A stretch of 64,000 nucleotides of DNA from Adiantum capillus-veneris (lineage: Eukaryota > Streptophyta > Polypodiopsida > Polypodiales > Pteridaceae): the NCBI GenBank assembly GCA_014529385.2, contig CM043952.1, positions 55,220,619 through 55,284,618 of the forward strand. Reading direction: 5' to 3'. A program made the position numbers and the translations under genes. Below, piece after piece: positions 1 through 10,585 of the stretch. The notes beneath the pieces were generated by a model. It was not told the origin of the DNA. It did not search any database and worked only from the letters and a program-made list of their open reading frames with translations. Within the stretch, counting starts at the first letter, position 1, and every line of letters begins with the position of its first letter.

Positions 1-46
1 GAGAGCCTATCATAGTGCCAAATACGACAGATGAGGCAAGAGACGG
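1..46 (+). pseudogene. Element C gag-region fragment, left of the A insertion
   Basis: These bases read open in one frame that continues in phase at 8760, after element A and one copy of the ACGG duplication are removed. The fragment is too short to assign a domain on its own. Its place is inferred from the right-hand continuation, which aligns with the gag-protease linker of element B near position 26940. Confidence 0.6.
43..46. repeat. Target site duplication of element A (ACGG), left copy
   Basis: ACGG here matches 8756-8759 just outside the 3' LTR. Ty3 elements usually make 5-bp duplications. Only a 4-bp reading restores the reading frame of element C across the insertion, which supports 4 bp here. 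Confidence 0.7.
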
Positions 47-1188
47 TGTCAGGAGTTTTTTGGAGCAAGGGATTGCGCATATGTACATATACATGCATGG
101 TGCATCAAATAAAGAATTGCCCATTTTTCAGAGCCAGGTGGTTACGTGGGGCCCACATGTGTACAGGTAGGACAGGGTGTACATAGTGCATTGATTTTCA
201 CTATTACCAGTACCACTGTGTTTTTTCTATAATAAAGAGGAGTTGTTAGTGCATAAAACTTCTCGAGGAAGCTATCCACGGGCCGACGACATGAGGTAAG
301 CAAGTGCGTCAGATGGCATCTAGTGGCGTCAGGAGGCCGAACGGGGTCAATACTTGCACGTGGATGAGTACGGACGCAACGTGGGTGTTTTCTTGTGATA
401 ATTAGGAAGAAAGTTCATCATGAGGATCACTTTTTGGGGCCACTCCACGTGGTGGAGGGATGCATTATTGAAAAGAAATGAGTGCCAGGTGTGCGGATGA
501 TGCAAAAAGGTGACAATTATGCACTGCGAGGTCAGTTTTTGGCCTGTTCGGGGTCCGTTTAAGGTCATCTAAAAGGCCAAGGGTGCCCAACTAATTAAGC
601 TAAGTGTGGGAACTGAAAAAACAGAGAGAAGACCAGAAAAAATGTGGAGAAGAAAGGAGGAACAGCCGCAAGTGTGTTTTTGCTATTTTTGGAGCATTTT
701 TTGGCTCTAAACTGCTCATCCGAGGTCGGATTTGAGCACTGTGACATTGTAGGGTGGGGTTTTTGGGCGTTCCGGACGCAATCGCACTATCCATTTTTCC
801 AAATTCCTCACAGATTTTTTACTGTTTGTCTGTTTAATCTTCTCCGATGAGTGAAGCCTCTTCTTAACTTTGTGGTTGTATTTGGTGTATTTCCTCAATA
901 CTGTGTAAACTATTTGCCCCATTGGTGTTGGGCTGAGCTTCATTGAGTCTAAACAACAACAATTTGCCTCCTTTGAGCTGAATTGAGAGTGTGTGTGTGA
1001 GTGTGTATGTGTGAGTGTTGAGTGGACAAGTGGGAAATCTCTCTCTTCTCACTCCGTCTGTGTGTTTCCTGTCTCGGCCAGGCTGGTTGTGTAAGCCGAG
1101 TGGTGCCCCATAATGTGTGTGTGTATCATCCCAAGAGTGTGTGTCAGGTCATTATAGAGGCGTTGTGTGTATTTCCATCCCGCTCACA
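47..1188 (+). repeat. Element A 5' LTR
   Basis: Starts TGTCAGGAG and ends CTCACA. It matches 7609-8755 throughout with scattered substitutions and small indels. A TATA-like ATAATAA stands at 230-236. TG-rich simple sequence (about 980-1020) lies near the 3' end. Short open frames inside it occur in both LTRs without conservation of a product and are not genes. Confidence 0.93.
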
Positions 1189-1194
1189 TTCTTT

Positions 1195-1212
1195 TGGTGC
1201 CCCCACTGAGGA
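1195..1212 (+). other. Element A primer binding site
   Basis: TGGTGCCCCCACTGAGGA begins with TGG, the complement of a tRNA CCA tail, six bases after the LTR end. I cannot name the tRNA from the sequence alone. Confidence 0.65.
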
Positions 1213-2244
1213 TCTTCTTCGAGTACCTTCTACTTCGAGCTTCAAGCTTCGAGATTCGGGATTAGAACTTGCAGGTTGGAGATTACAGATTACAGGTTAT
1301 AGGTTACAGGTTACAGGTACAGGTACAGGTAGCTGGAGTACAGTGATATACTAGTAGTGATGTCACTTGCAGTTGTTGTGGGTATGCATCACTTGGCGCC
1401 TATTTGAGCGCATTGTTTGCTGGATTGTACGTTACTTGTGGAAACTTCCATTGTATGCATTTGTGGAGCCATACATGGTTGTATTTGGCAGTCCCAGCCA
1501 TTTCTGAGACTTGGTCTGGAAGATAGTCATTTCTGAGACTTGACTATACGCGATTTGCATTAGCCTTCGTGTGAGGGTCGATAGCGTGAGGTTTTTATTG
1601 AGCTGGGGGATTCTCAAATGTGGAGATCCTTTCGGTGATACGGGTAGCTGGAGCACCCTTTTTGTGACCTTGCCATAGGCTATGTACTAGTGAGTCCTAC
1701 TTGATGCTTGGGTTCTATTGTTGATAGTTTATGCATACATATACAGTATATATTTTGGGTTCCTACTGCTCTACTTCTGGGGAAACTCTGTCAAAATTTT
1801 TCCAAGTTATGATGGCTGGTTTTTTGGTATTTTGAGCCATTTATGCTGTTATGCTGCTGAAATTTTGACAAAATCAGAGGTTAAGTCAGGTGTGCCTTCT
1901 TGGGAGCTTCATGGTTGGCTTTAATGGATGATCAAAATGGCCCTCAATTCACTCCATTTCATTTAACTCAAAGAATCCAGATAAATGTTCATGTGTACAG
2001 GAAGATTTTTTTCCAGCAGCGCATAGTCTTTATGTTCGGGCCAAGAAGATTACGAGAGATCTTGGAATGTCCTTTGCCTGTTGTAATTCCGATGATCAAC
2101 TATGAAAACTCATTTGATGTGCATGTGTTTGTCCTTATCTAAAGTTGAGCTCCATTGAAGTTTTTGGGGATTGGGTAGGCAGAAGTTTTGGGTTCTTGCA
2201 CGTGTGTTCAAAGGGGTTCTCAAAGCATCATAATTTGGGTAGAC
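1213..2244 (+). other. Element A untranslated leader
   Basis: About 1 kb without a convincing gene. It holds a short degenerate tandem repeat of the type TTACAGG at about 1283-1330. A hairpin segment at 1572-1640 is shared with the Copia element E. Another shared patch near 1778-1805 (GGGGAAACTCTG then an AAATTTTTCC-like run) matches E near 48038-48062. The open frames here (1432-1656 minus, 1718-1924 plus) show no family resemblance. Confidence 0.7.
1572..1640 (+). promoter_or_regulatory. Candidate RNA hairpin segment shared between elements A and E
   Basis: The segment contains GGATTCTC followed by a 7-base loop and GAGATCC, which pair as a stem with one bulged base. The same stem with a different loop occurs at 47643-47707 in the leader of a Copia element. 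Change in the loop with a kept stem suggests RNA structure, perhaps for packaging or dimerization. The function is inferred. Confidence 0.5.
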
Positions 2245-3251
2245 ATGGCTTTCTCTTATCCGGAGTTTCATGGAAGAAGTGATGAAGATGTGGAATACTT
2301 TTTGGAAAGATGGAGGTTGCCTGCATTAGCAACCAGATTCATGACCTTGCGCAGATGTTACGTCTTCTCCAAATTTGTTTGAAGAGTGATGCACGAGTTT
2401 GGTCCAATTCATTTGAAGAGGAGTTGCGTATGGCTGATCCACCCGTAAGGTTGACTTGGGACAATCTATGACATGGGTTGGAAGTGGAGTTTGTGAAGAT
2501 AGAAGATCTTGACAAAGTGTGTCAAGAAGTACAGGCTTTGGTGCAAAAGGAAGGTGAGCCAGTAGATGAGTACATACGTAAGTTCTCATTGGCATGGGAG
2601 AGGATGTGCAAGGCCATAGCACCATAGGTACCCCCGCCTAACATGATGAAGAAGGACAGGTTCTTGGCTGGTCTTTGGGAGAATATACGTTGGAGAGTGG
2701 AGCTAAAGAAGCCTAGGACATATGAAGATGCATTGGAGGTAGCAAGGAACAAAGAGTGGAAGTTGAGGAAAATGAGCCAGTTAGGGGTGGAGTCTTTGCC
2801 CATGAGGTCTGAATTTCAGCCTATAGAGTCTTTACAAGGTCGCATGCCAGGGGTTCATCACAAACCAGTGGTTCCTGTTACTACTCAGGTTATGCCAGCA
2901 GTGCAAGATGATGGGCTAAGGCAAGACATGAGGCAAATGGTAGATTTAATGAAGAATCTCAGCTTAAACATGCTAGGTCAAGTGGGAAATAATCGAGGTC
3001 GAGGGAGGTTTGCAAATCAGCCAGGAGGTGAAGAAAGGCCTAGGAATGGTGTTGGACAAAGCAATGGTAGGTTTTGGAGGCAGACGCCCACATGTTACAA
3101 TTGTGGAGAGTTGGGTCACATCAGCCCGCAATGTGATAAGCCACCAAGGATGGGGGGAGACATGTATCCATTGCCAAAACAGGTGCTAACTAGGTCGCAT
3201 GATTATGGCATCGAAATTAAGGGAGATGAAGGAACCAGTGGATTAACCTAG
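2245..3251 (+). pseudogene. Element A gag (capsid and nucleocapsid), broken
   Basis: Gag packages element RNA in cytoplasmic particles. The start ATG at 2245 opens with Met-Ala-Phe and a retrotransposon-type capsid region. A frameshift near 2320-2370 moves the frame, after which capsid-like sequence continues to a CCHC zinc knuckle (Cys-x2-Cys-x4-His-x4-Cys, Cys-Tyr-Asn-Cys onward) near 3094-3135. In the downstream frame there are nonsense codons at 2469 (TGA), 2625 (TAG) and 3249 (TAG). Past the frameshift the frame is the same one used by pol, so the ancestral product was probably a single gag-pol reading frame. Confidence 0.8.
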
Positions 3252-6200
3252 GAGGAAAAGGGAAAGACAAAAGTGTTAAGTGTGGTTACCTTAGAGAAGG
3301 CATCAAAGCTAGAGGATACATTAGTGATGCCTATTGGGAAGAGGACGACAGAGGACAAGGAAGGAAGAAGTGCCCCAGGTCCTAGTAAGAAGAAGGGAAA
3401 GAGTCATGAAGGCGAGGATGTCAAGGCCAAGAGGAAAAGGAGAGCTCGTCGAAAGTTTCATGTTTCAGATTTTCCACTAAGGGATGGGCAATTAAGCTAT
3501 GACTTGAAGGAGGATCTAACGAGCAGGAAGGCAGATGTTACTTTTGGGCAGCTTATAGAGATGGTGCCTAAGCTAAAGCGACAGTGGAAGAGGATGGTTA
3601 ACCCAATGGAGAAAGAGCTAGGGAGAGGTTCAGTAAAGGTGTTGGCAATGGATGAGCTACCAGACATTTGTCCAATAGTAGATGTGTGGCATAAAAGGAA
3701 AAATTTGGGACAAGGTTATGTGGATGGCGGAGCCCAAATATGCATCATAACACACTCATGCGTTGAGAAGATGGGTCTCACAGTGGCTGGGGTGTCAGGT
3801 TTTCGGATTAGATTGGCAAACCATCAGAAAGTAAAATGCTTGGGTGTTGTAAAGAGCTTAGAAGTGGAGGCATATGATGCAAAGGTAGTGGTTGATTTTC
3901 ATGTGATGCCAGCAGGGTTGGGAGCATATCCTATTGTACTGGGTAGACCATGGTTACGTGCATTGGGAGCTGTTCAAGATTGGCGACATGGTACGATTAG
4001 CCTCTATGGAAAGACAGGTACCAAGAAGCTTTATAATATGGACACAAGGAAACGATTAGAGGAGCTTTATGAAGATGAGGATGAGTCTAGTGATGAAGAC
4101 TCTTCCACGGTGACAGATGAGGACAGTGATAGCACTACCAATAGTGATGAGGATGCTGATGTTGCATTTCTTTTGATGGACAAAGAAATCCAGGAGTTTG
4201 GTTTAGTTGCATTTGCGAATGAGGTTGAAGATGAAAGTGAAAGGACTTATGAAGTGATTGAAGGGCTGATACAAACCAAGGTTGATTTGTCAAAGAAGCA
4301 GGAATTGATGACACAAATGATCAGTGGAGACCTCTCAGCTATGGAGAAGGATATATATTTGCACATGCTGGCTAGTTTTCCTGATTTGTTCATTACTTCA
4401 TATGAAGAGATCAAAGGGTTCAAGGGCGAAGAGATGCATATAGAGATGAAAGAAGGTGCTAAGCCAGTGCGGCAAAGTCTAAGAAGGATGGGTCAAGAGC
4501 AAATGGAAGCCTTGCGGGTAGAGGTGGACAAGTTATTGAAGGCAGGGTTCATAGTTCCAGTAGAGACCACAGAATGGGTGAGTCTAGTAGTGGTCAGTCC
4601 AAAGAAGGATGGAAAGTGGAGAATTTGTGTAGATTTTAAACCCTTAAACGCAGCCACTAAGAAGAACCCATATCCTCTTCCATTCATCGATCAGATCTTG
4701 GATTCAGTGGCAGGTTATGAGAGGTACAATGTGTGTGATGGTTTTTCAGGCTATTTTCAATTGAAGATTGCTCTTAAAGACTGCACAAAGACCACTTTTA
4801 TTACGCCATGGGGCTGCTATTTCTACACAGTATTGCCATTTGGGTTGTCAAATGGACCTTCCTTTTATCAAGAGAGAGAAAATTGGGTGTTGGAACCATT
4901 CATTGGTAGTTGTGTTAAAGCTTTTATGGATGACTTCTGTGTTTATAGCAGTAGGGCTGAACACCAAAAGAAGCTGTAGATGGTATTGGCTCGATATGAT
5001 GAATGTGGAGGACAACTAAATCCAAAGAAATGTCATCTAGCACAGCCAAGGGTGAAGTTATTGGGCCACATGGTGTCAGAAAATGGCATTGAGGCTGATC
5101 TAGACAAGGTTAAGTCTATTATTCTTCTTCCATCACCTACGAGTACGAAGCAATTGGCAACCTTTATACATAAAGTGAAGTACATGGCAAGGTTTATTCC
5201 ATTGTCTTCTCAGATTCTTTATCCATTACAACAAGTGGCAAAGCATGATCCATTGCAATGGGATGACAAGTGTGAAGAAGTGTTTCAAGAGGTGAAAGAG
5301 GTGTTAGGGGGGTTGTCAGCCATGCAGGCTCCTGATTGGGAGAAAGTTTTTTATGTAAATCTCTCAGTAGGGGATGATGCCATTGGAGCCATGCTATTGC
5401 AAAAGGGGAAGGGAAGCCATTATATGAGGCCAGTGTATTGTGCAAGCCGAGTGAAGTTGGTAGCGGAGAGAAAGTTCTCAGAAGTAGAGCTAGTGATGGC
5501 TAGTGTAATATTTGCTTGTCGACGATTTCATCATTACTTGCTACCACGAACTTTTGTTTTCTTGACGAGTTATGCCTTTTTGCCACAGTTAATTAATGGC
5601 ACTAACATGTCAAATGTGGTCAAGAAATGGGTAATAGAGCTGCAAGAGTTTGAGTTCTCTTTCCTAGTGGAAGACAGTACAAGGGCTACCATAGCTGATT
5701 TGTTGACCTACAAGGAGAATCCCCTTATTGTTAAGGAAGAGGTGGTGAGAAAGGTAGTTGAAGAAGTGCCACAGATCATCAATGCACATGTGTTGTTCTT
5801 TGATGGTTCATACAGAAAGAGCCATGATGCAGCTTCAGGGGGTATAGCAATTTATGATCCAGAGGGGAAGCTAGTATGCAAGAGAGGGTTCAAGTTGGAT
5901 GCGCATAGTAACAATGAGGTTGAATCTGCTACGTTGGAAGCTGGATTACACATATGTTTGAAGCATGGGGTTAGAAGGTTGAGCATAAAAGGTGATGCCT
6001 TGTTAGTGGTGAAGCAAGTGCTGGGTGTGTGGAAGAGCAAGAATGGCTCATTGAAGGAAATGTGTTTCAGAATTAAAGGCCTGTTAAAAAAGTTTGAAGC
6101 ATGGAGCATCAGACACATTGAACGTGCTCTAAATGGGGAGGCACATGAAGCGGCTCAAGGCATGATTGGGGAGCTATTTGTGTTGAGGACCAACTTACCT

Positions 6201-7580
6201 CTTTACCATGGTCAGGAAAGTTTGGCTCAAGAAGAGGAGTTTTTGCTAACAGGAATCATTCCAAAGGAGATTCAGAAGTCTAAGAAGTATGATTTTGTGC
6301 GTAGAGCATATAGGTACAAATTGATTGGTGATGTCTTATACATGAAAGGGGCTGATCTCGTGTTGAGACGTGTACCTTGGTGGGAGGAGCTTTATAGAGT
6401 GTTGGAAGAGAATCATGAAGGCGCATGTGGTGGACATTTTGCTCTAAAGATAACCTTGCATAAGATCTTGCAAGAGGGGTATGTATGGCCTAGTTTGCAC
6501 AAGGATGTTCACCATTGGTGTAGGTCTTGCAATAGGTGTCAAGTATTTGGGAAGAGAGTGTTGAAGCCAGAGCTACGAAAAACCATTATGGCGTTTGATG
6601 TGTTTGAAAAGTGGGGGATTGATGCAATAGGCCCATTACCTATCACAAGCAGGGGCAAAAACTATATTTTGACGGTAATGGACTATCTATCTAGATGGGG
6701 AGAGGCTATAGCAGTAAAACAGATCACTGCAAAGGATGTGGCAAAATTTGTGTATGATGAAATATGTTGCAAGTTTGGGGTGCCACTGGAGCTACTTTCA
6801 GATAAGGGGCCTGGCTTTAGAGCTCAACTGCTATATTTTTTATGTGCAAAGATGAAGATTAGGCACCAGCATACCACTCCTTATTACCCACAGTGTAATG
6901 GCTTAAATGAAAGATTCAATGGTGAGTTGGTACAGATTCTTTCGAAAGTGACAGAGCACCAAGGAAAGAATTGGGATTTGGAATTTCCTAGTGCATTATG
7001 GGCTTACCGTACTTCTGTGAAGATAGGTACAGGGTTTACTCCATTTCATTTGGTGTATGGAAAGGAAGCACTATTGCTTGTGGAGGTAGAGTTTCCTGCG
7101 GTCAAGATGTTAGAGAAGTTTCTTGGGCTGCCTAGTGATGCATTCAAAGAGAGGCTCTTGCAGTTACAAGAGGTTCAGTTGGATAGGATGAGCGCATTGG
7201 AGCATTATGGGCAGATGCAGGATAAGACTTTGGCAAAGATAAATGAAAAGGTCAAAAGTAAGGGTATCAAGAAACATGACTTGGTTTTGCGTTACAACAG
7301 TAAGCTGGACAACACCTTCCAAAAGAAGTTTCAGATTAAGTGGGAAGGCCCTTTCAAGGTAGTGGAGGGTTTTCCAAATGGTACATATCAGTTGGCTAAC
7401 CTGGATGGGATTCTACATAAGTCAAGGGTAAATAGATTGCGTCTTAAATTGTATCATGCCAGGTTGATGATGGTCGAGCAGGATGAGCTGTCTGTGGATC
7501 AAGCAGTGTTGGTGAAGGATGAGGAGACTTGTGACGCTGCGAGTCTCATATCGCTTTTTGCTGCTGCTGATCATGAATGA
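3252..7580 (+). pseudogene. Element A pol: protease, RT, RNase H, archaeal-type RNase H, integrase
   Basis: The protease active site is Asp-Gly-Gly-Ala (from 3723), a variant of Asp-Ser/Thr-Gly-Ala. RT carries FMDD at 4923-4934. A TAG at 4977 splits RT in frame; the rest runs open for 866 codons. The first RNase H (about 5330-5700) has Asn-Leu-Ser in place of the usual Asp-containing motif and looks inactive. The second, archaeal-type RNase H (about 5790-6160) keeps Phe-Phe-Asp-Gly-Ser, Asn-Glu-Val-Glu and Lys-Gly-Asp-Ala. Integrase shows a His-His-Cys-Cys zinc site (6415-6540), core Asp (near 6620), Asp (near 6800) and Glu (near 6910), and a GPF-like C-terminal module near 7350. No chromodomain is apparent. 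Confidence 0.9.
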
Positions 7581-7591
7581 TCTAGCAGGCT

Positions 7592-7606
7592 AGGGGATGG
7601 GCAAAG
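7592..7606 (+). other. Element A polypurine tract
   Basis: AGGGGATGGGCAAAG lies two bases before the TG of the 3' LTR. It is the expected primer for plus-strand DNA synthesis. Confidence 0.8.
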
Positions 7607-7608
7607 TA

Positions 7609-8755
7609 TGTCAGGAGCTTTTTGGAGCAAGGGATTGCACATATGTACATATACATGCATGGTGCATCAAATAAAGAATTGCCCATTTTTCAGAGCCAGG
7701 TGGTTACGTGGGGCCCACATGTGTACAGGTAGGACAGGGTGTACATAGTGTATCGATTTTCACTATTACCAGTACCACTGTGTTTTTTCTATAATAAAGA
7801 GGAGTTGTTATCACGTAAAACTTCTCGAGGAAGCTATCCACGGGCCGACGACATGAGGTAAGCAAGTGCGTCAGATGGCATCTAGTGGCGCAGGAGGCCG
7901 AACGGGGTCAATACTTGCACGTGGATGAGTACGGACACAACGTGGGTGTTTTCTTGTGATAATTAGGCAGAAAGGTAATCATGAGGACCACTTTTTGGGG
8001 CCACTCCACATGGTGGCGGGATGCATTATTGAAAAGAAATGAGTGCCAGGTGTGCTGATGATGCAAAAAGGTGACAATTATGCACTACGAGGTTAGTTTT
8101 TGGCATGTTCGGGGTCCGTTTGAGGTCATCTAAAAGGACAAGGGTGCCCAACTAATAAAGATAAGTGTGGGAACTGAAAAAAAAGAGAGAAGACCAGAAA
8201 AAACGTGGAGAAGAGAGGAGGAACAACCGCAAGTGTGTTTTTGCTGTTTTTGGAGCATTTTTTGGCCCTAAACTGCTCATCCGGGGTCGGATTTGAGCAC
8301 TGCGACATTGCAGGGTGGGGTTTTTGGGAGTTCCAGACGCAATGACGCTATCCATTTTGCCAAATTGATCACATAGTTTCTGCTATTTTTCTGTGTAATC
8401 TTCTCCAGTGAGTGAAGCCTCTTCTTAACTTTGTGGTTGTATCTGGTGTATTTCCTCAATACTGTGTAAACTATTTGCCCCATTGGTGTTGGGCTGAGCT
8501 TCATTGAGTCTAAACAACAACAATTTTCCTCCTTTGAGCTGAATTGAGTGTGTGTGTGTGTGTGTGAGTGTGTATGTGTGAGTGTTGAGTGGGCAAGTGG
8601 GAAATCTCTCTCTTCTCACTCCGTCTGTGTGTTTCCTGTCTCGGCCAGGCTGGTTGTGTAAGCCGAGTGGTGCCCCATAATGTGTGTGTGTATCATCCCA
8701 AGAGTGTGTGTCGGGTCATTATAGAGGTGTTGTGTGTGTTTCCATCCCGCTCACA
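7609..8755 (+). repeat. Element A 3' LTR
   Basis: The direct copy of 47-1188, beginning TGTCAGGAG and ending CTCACA, with a TATA-like ATAATAA at 7791-7797. It has a longer GT run than the 5' copy near 8550. It is followed by ACGG, the right target duplication. Confidence 0.93.
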
Positions 8756-8759
8756 ACGG

Positions 8760-8934
8760 GTTCCAGCCTAAAACATTGCTAGAAATGTGTAAGGATTGTA
8801 ACGGTCTAGATGATCTGTGGAAGCAAATCCGTGAGGCCAACGAAGCTAACACGGTGAGTTACCACATGAATAGGTCAAGAAAAGAGAAAAATGAGATCTT
8901 ACCTCCTATTGAATAATTTGAGGCAAGATCACAA
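8760..8934 (+). pseudogene. Element C gag-protease linker, right of the A insertion
   Basis: The open frame continues in phase from 1-46. It contains a Leu-Trp-Lys-Gln motif that aligns with Leu-Trp-Glu-Thr in element B near 26950. A TAA at 8914-8916 ends the first stretch. Homologous sequence resumes in the same frame at 8935, so this is a nonsense-broken part of a gag-pol polyprotein. Confidence 0.65.
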
Positions 8935-10074
8935 ATGAACTTTGATATACATTCACAAGGGGGAGACCAGGGATCATTTAGTTCGGGGCACAGCCAACCA
9001 GACTCGTTGAAGACTCTACCCTCTTACCTAGGAGAGTATGAATCCAAGTCTGAGGTGAGAGCAATCCCATCTCAAAGACTTTCTTCTAACAGAGTGATGG
9101 ATTCACAAGGGTTGATTGAGTTATTGTCCACTCCGGTGGCATGCACAATCACATTAGCCGAACTCCTAAGGTTACGACCAAACATGTGGACCACAGTAGG
9201 CAAATGCCTAGAAAAATTTGGAGTGAAAGACCCCACCTCGAAGCTTCAGGAAGGGATCAGAGAATTGGACAGGCCTCAACTAAACACTAGGCCAATACCT
9301 TTAAACAAGTTTGGAGAGTATTGCCAGGGAGAAGATGGAAACACCACGCTACCAGTAGAATTCCAAGGAGTAGTTTCCAAAGCTATTCTTGACAGTGGAG
9401 CAGGAGTCACTATCGCCACCAAAGAAATCTGGAAAAAATGGGGAAAACCAGCTTTGAGAGCTACCCAAATGAAATTACAATTAGCAGATGGGTTCATGGA
9501 GAAGCCTCTAGGACTCTTAGAAAAATTGATTGTCACCTCATGCGGAATCGAGTATGAGCATATATTTGCAATAGTCGATTTCAACAAAAAGAACAATTAC
9601 GAGATCATCTTGGGAAGACCATTCATGAGACAATTAAAGATGGTCCAAAATTGGGCTTACGACCACATATACCTCAGACATGGCGAGGCAACAACCAAAA
9701 TACACTTGAAAGACCATAGTTACAAGGATGTGAACTAGACACTAGTGGAAGAGTTTGATTTAGCTACATTTGCAGGGTCAGAACTCATAGCATGGTTAGG
9801 ACAACAAAAAGAGCTATGGATGTGCGGAGCTTCACATTGTGGGAGCTTAAAAAGAGAGGAATGCGTCTTAGAAAGAGCGATTGAGGACAAGGATTATATT
9901 CCGGAACCTTTTCCTAAAGATGCCTTGGAACCTCTAGAATGGGAACACATACTAGCAACATTGGATGTCTGTACCATTACAGATAGTCCAACAACAAAAT
10001 TTTGCGATAAGGATGGCTATGATGTGCTATCATATTACATGGTAAGCTTATACCAGGAGGAGATGAGATGGTAG
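8935..10074 (+). pseudogene. Element C protease region (first retropepsin)
   Basis: The aspartic protease releases gag and pol products inside the particle. The active site Asp-Ser-Gly-Ala lies at 9391-9402, followed by Gly-Val-Thr-Ile-Ala-Thr-Lys. The C-terminal flap signature Ile-Ile-Leu-Gly-Arg-Pro-Phe is near 9605-9625. It matches elements B (active site at 27501) and D (63414) closely. A TAG at 9736 interrupts the frame, and the linker after it (Glu-Glu-Phe-Asp, then Trp-Met-Cys-Gly-Ala-Ser) is also conserved in B and D. Confidence 0.85.
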
Positions 10075-10585
10075 AACCACAAGAACAAGAATAGTTTTAT
10101 AACTCCTCTGAGCATCTGGAGGTAAATAACGATGCAGATAATGAGTGTTCAGAAAGCTCAAGCGTGGGGAGAAAATAGAGAATATTAAGTTTTATGATTT
10201 TTCTAATCAGTCCCCTAGACACCAAGAACACTATAGGAGGAAACGAGAAGAAAACAAAGTGAGAGAGAACCTGATGCCCAAGATAAAAGATAAAACTCAC
10301 TATCTAATGCTTGTAAAAGCAGAGGACTGTGTAAAAAATCAAATATCAGGAAGATTCTCAAAAGTTCAAGGGGAAGGAACGCGAGAGGAAATAAGACAAG
10401 TATGGAAAGCTAAAACAGAAACAAAATCACAAAAACCTCAAAAATAAAAAACAGAAACAACAAAAGACCCAGAGTGGACCAAATTGGAGCATAAACAGAA
10501 ATAGCAAGAACTAAAACGGTCTTTACAAGAGGTATGGACTACTGAGGAAGATAGTGATGGTAAAGGGGAGTCAGAAAAGGGAAAC
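10075..10585 (+). pseudogene. Element C protease-RT linker, low-complexity and charged
   Basis: Rich in Glu, Lys and Asn codons. It aligns in patches with element B 28131-28664, including a conserved Lys-Thr-His-(Tyr/Phe)-Leu-Met near 10290 and Ser-Gly-Arg-Phe near 10345. One shift relative to the preceding frame and stops near 10445 mark decay. No enzyme domain is seen. Confidence 0.55.

Larger units (their letters stand above)
47..8755 (+). mobile_element. Element A: Tat-like Ty3/gypsy LTR retrotransposon, complete but decayed
   Basis: Two direct repeats of about 1.14 kb, both TG...CA, bound gag and pol in the order protease, RT, RNase H, archaeal-type RNase H, integrase. The flanks carry a 4-bp target duplication ACGG (43-46 and 8756-8759). 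A primer site follows the 5' LTR and a purine tract precedes the 3' LTR. The extra RNase H between RNase H and integrase is the hallmark of the plant Tat lineage. Coding capacity is lost through one frameshift and several nonsense codons, so it looks non-autonomous now. The LTRs differ by a few percent by eye. Confidence 0.93.

Noticed and set aside
347-1354. Small open frames in the element A LTR
   Set aside because: They differ between the two LTRs and show no family motif. They are shadows of non-coding sequence.
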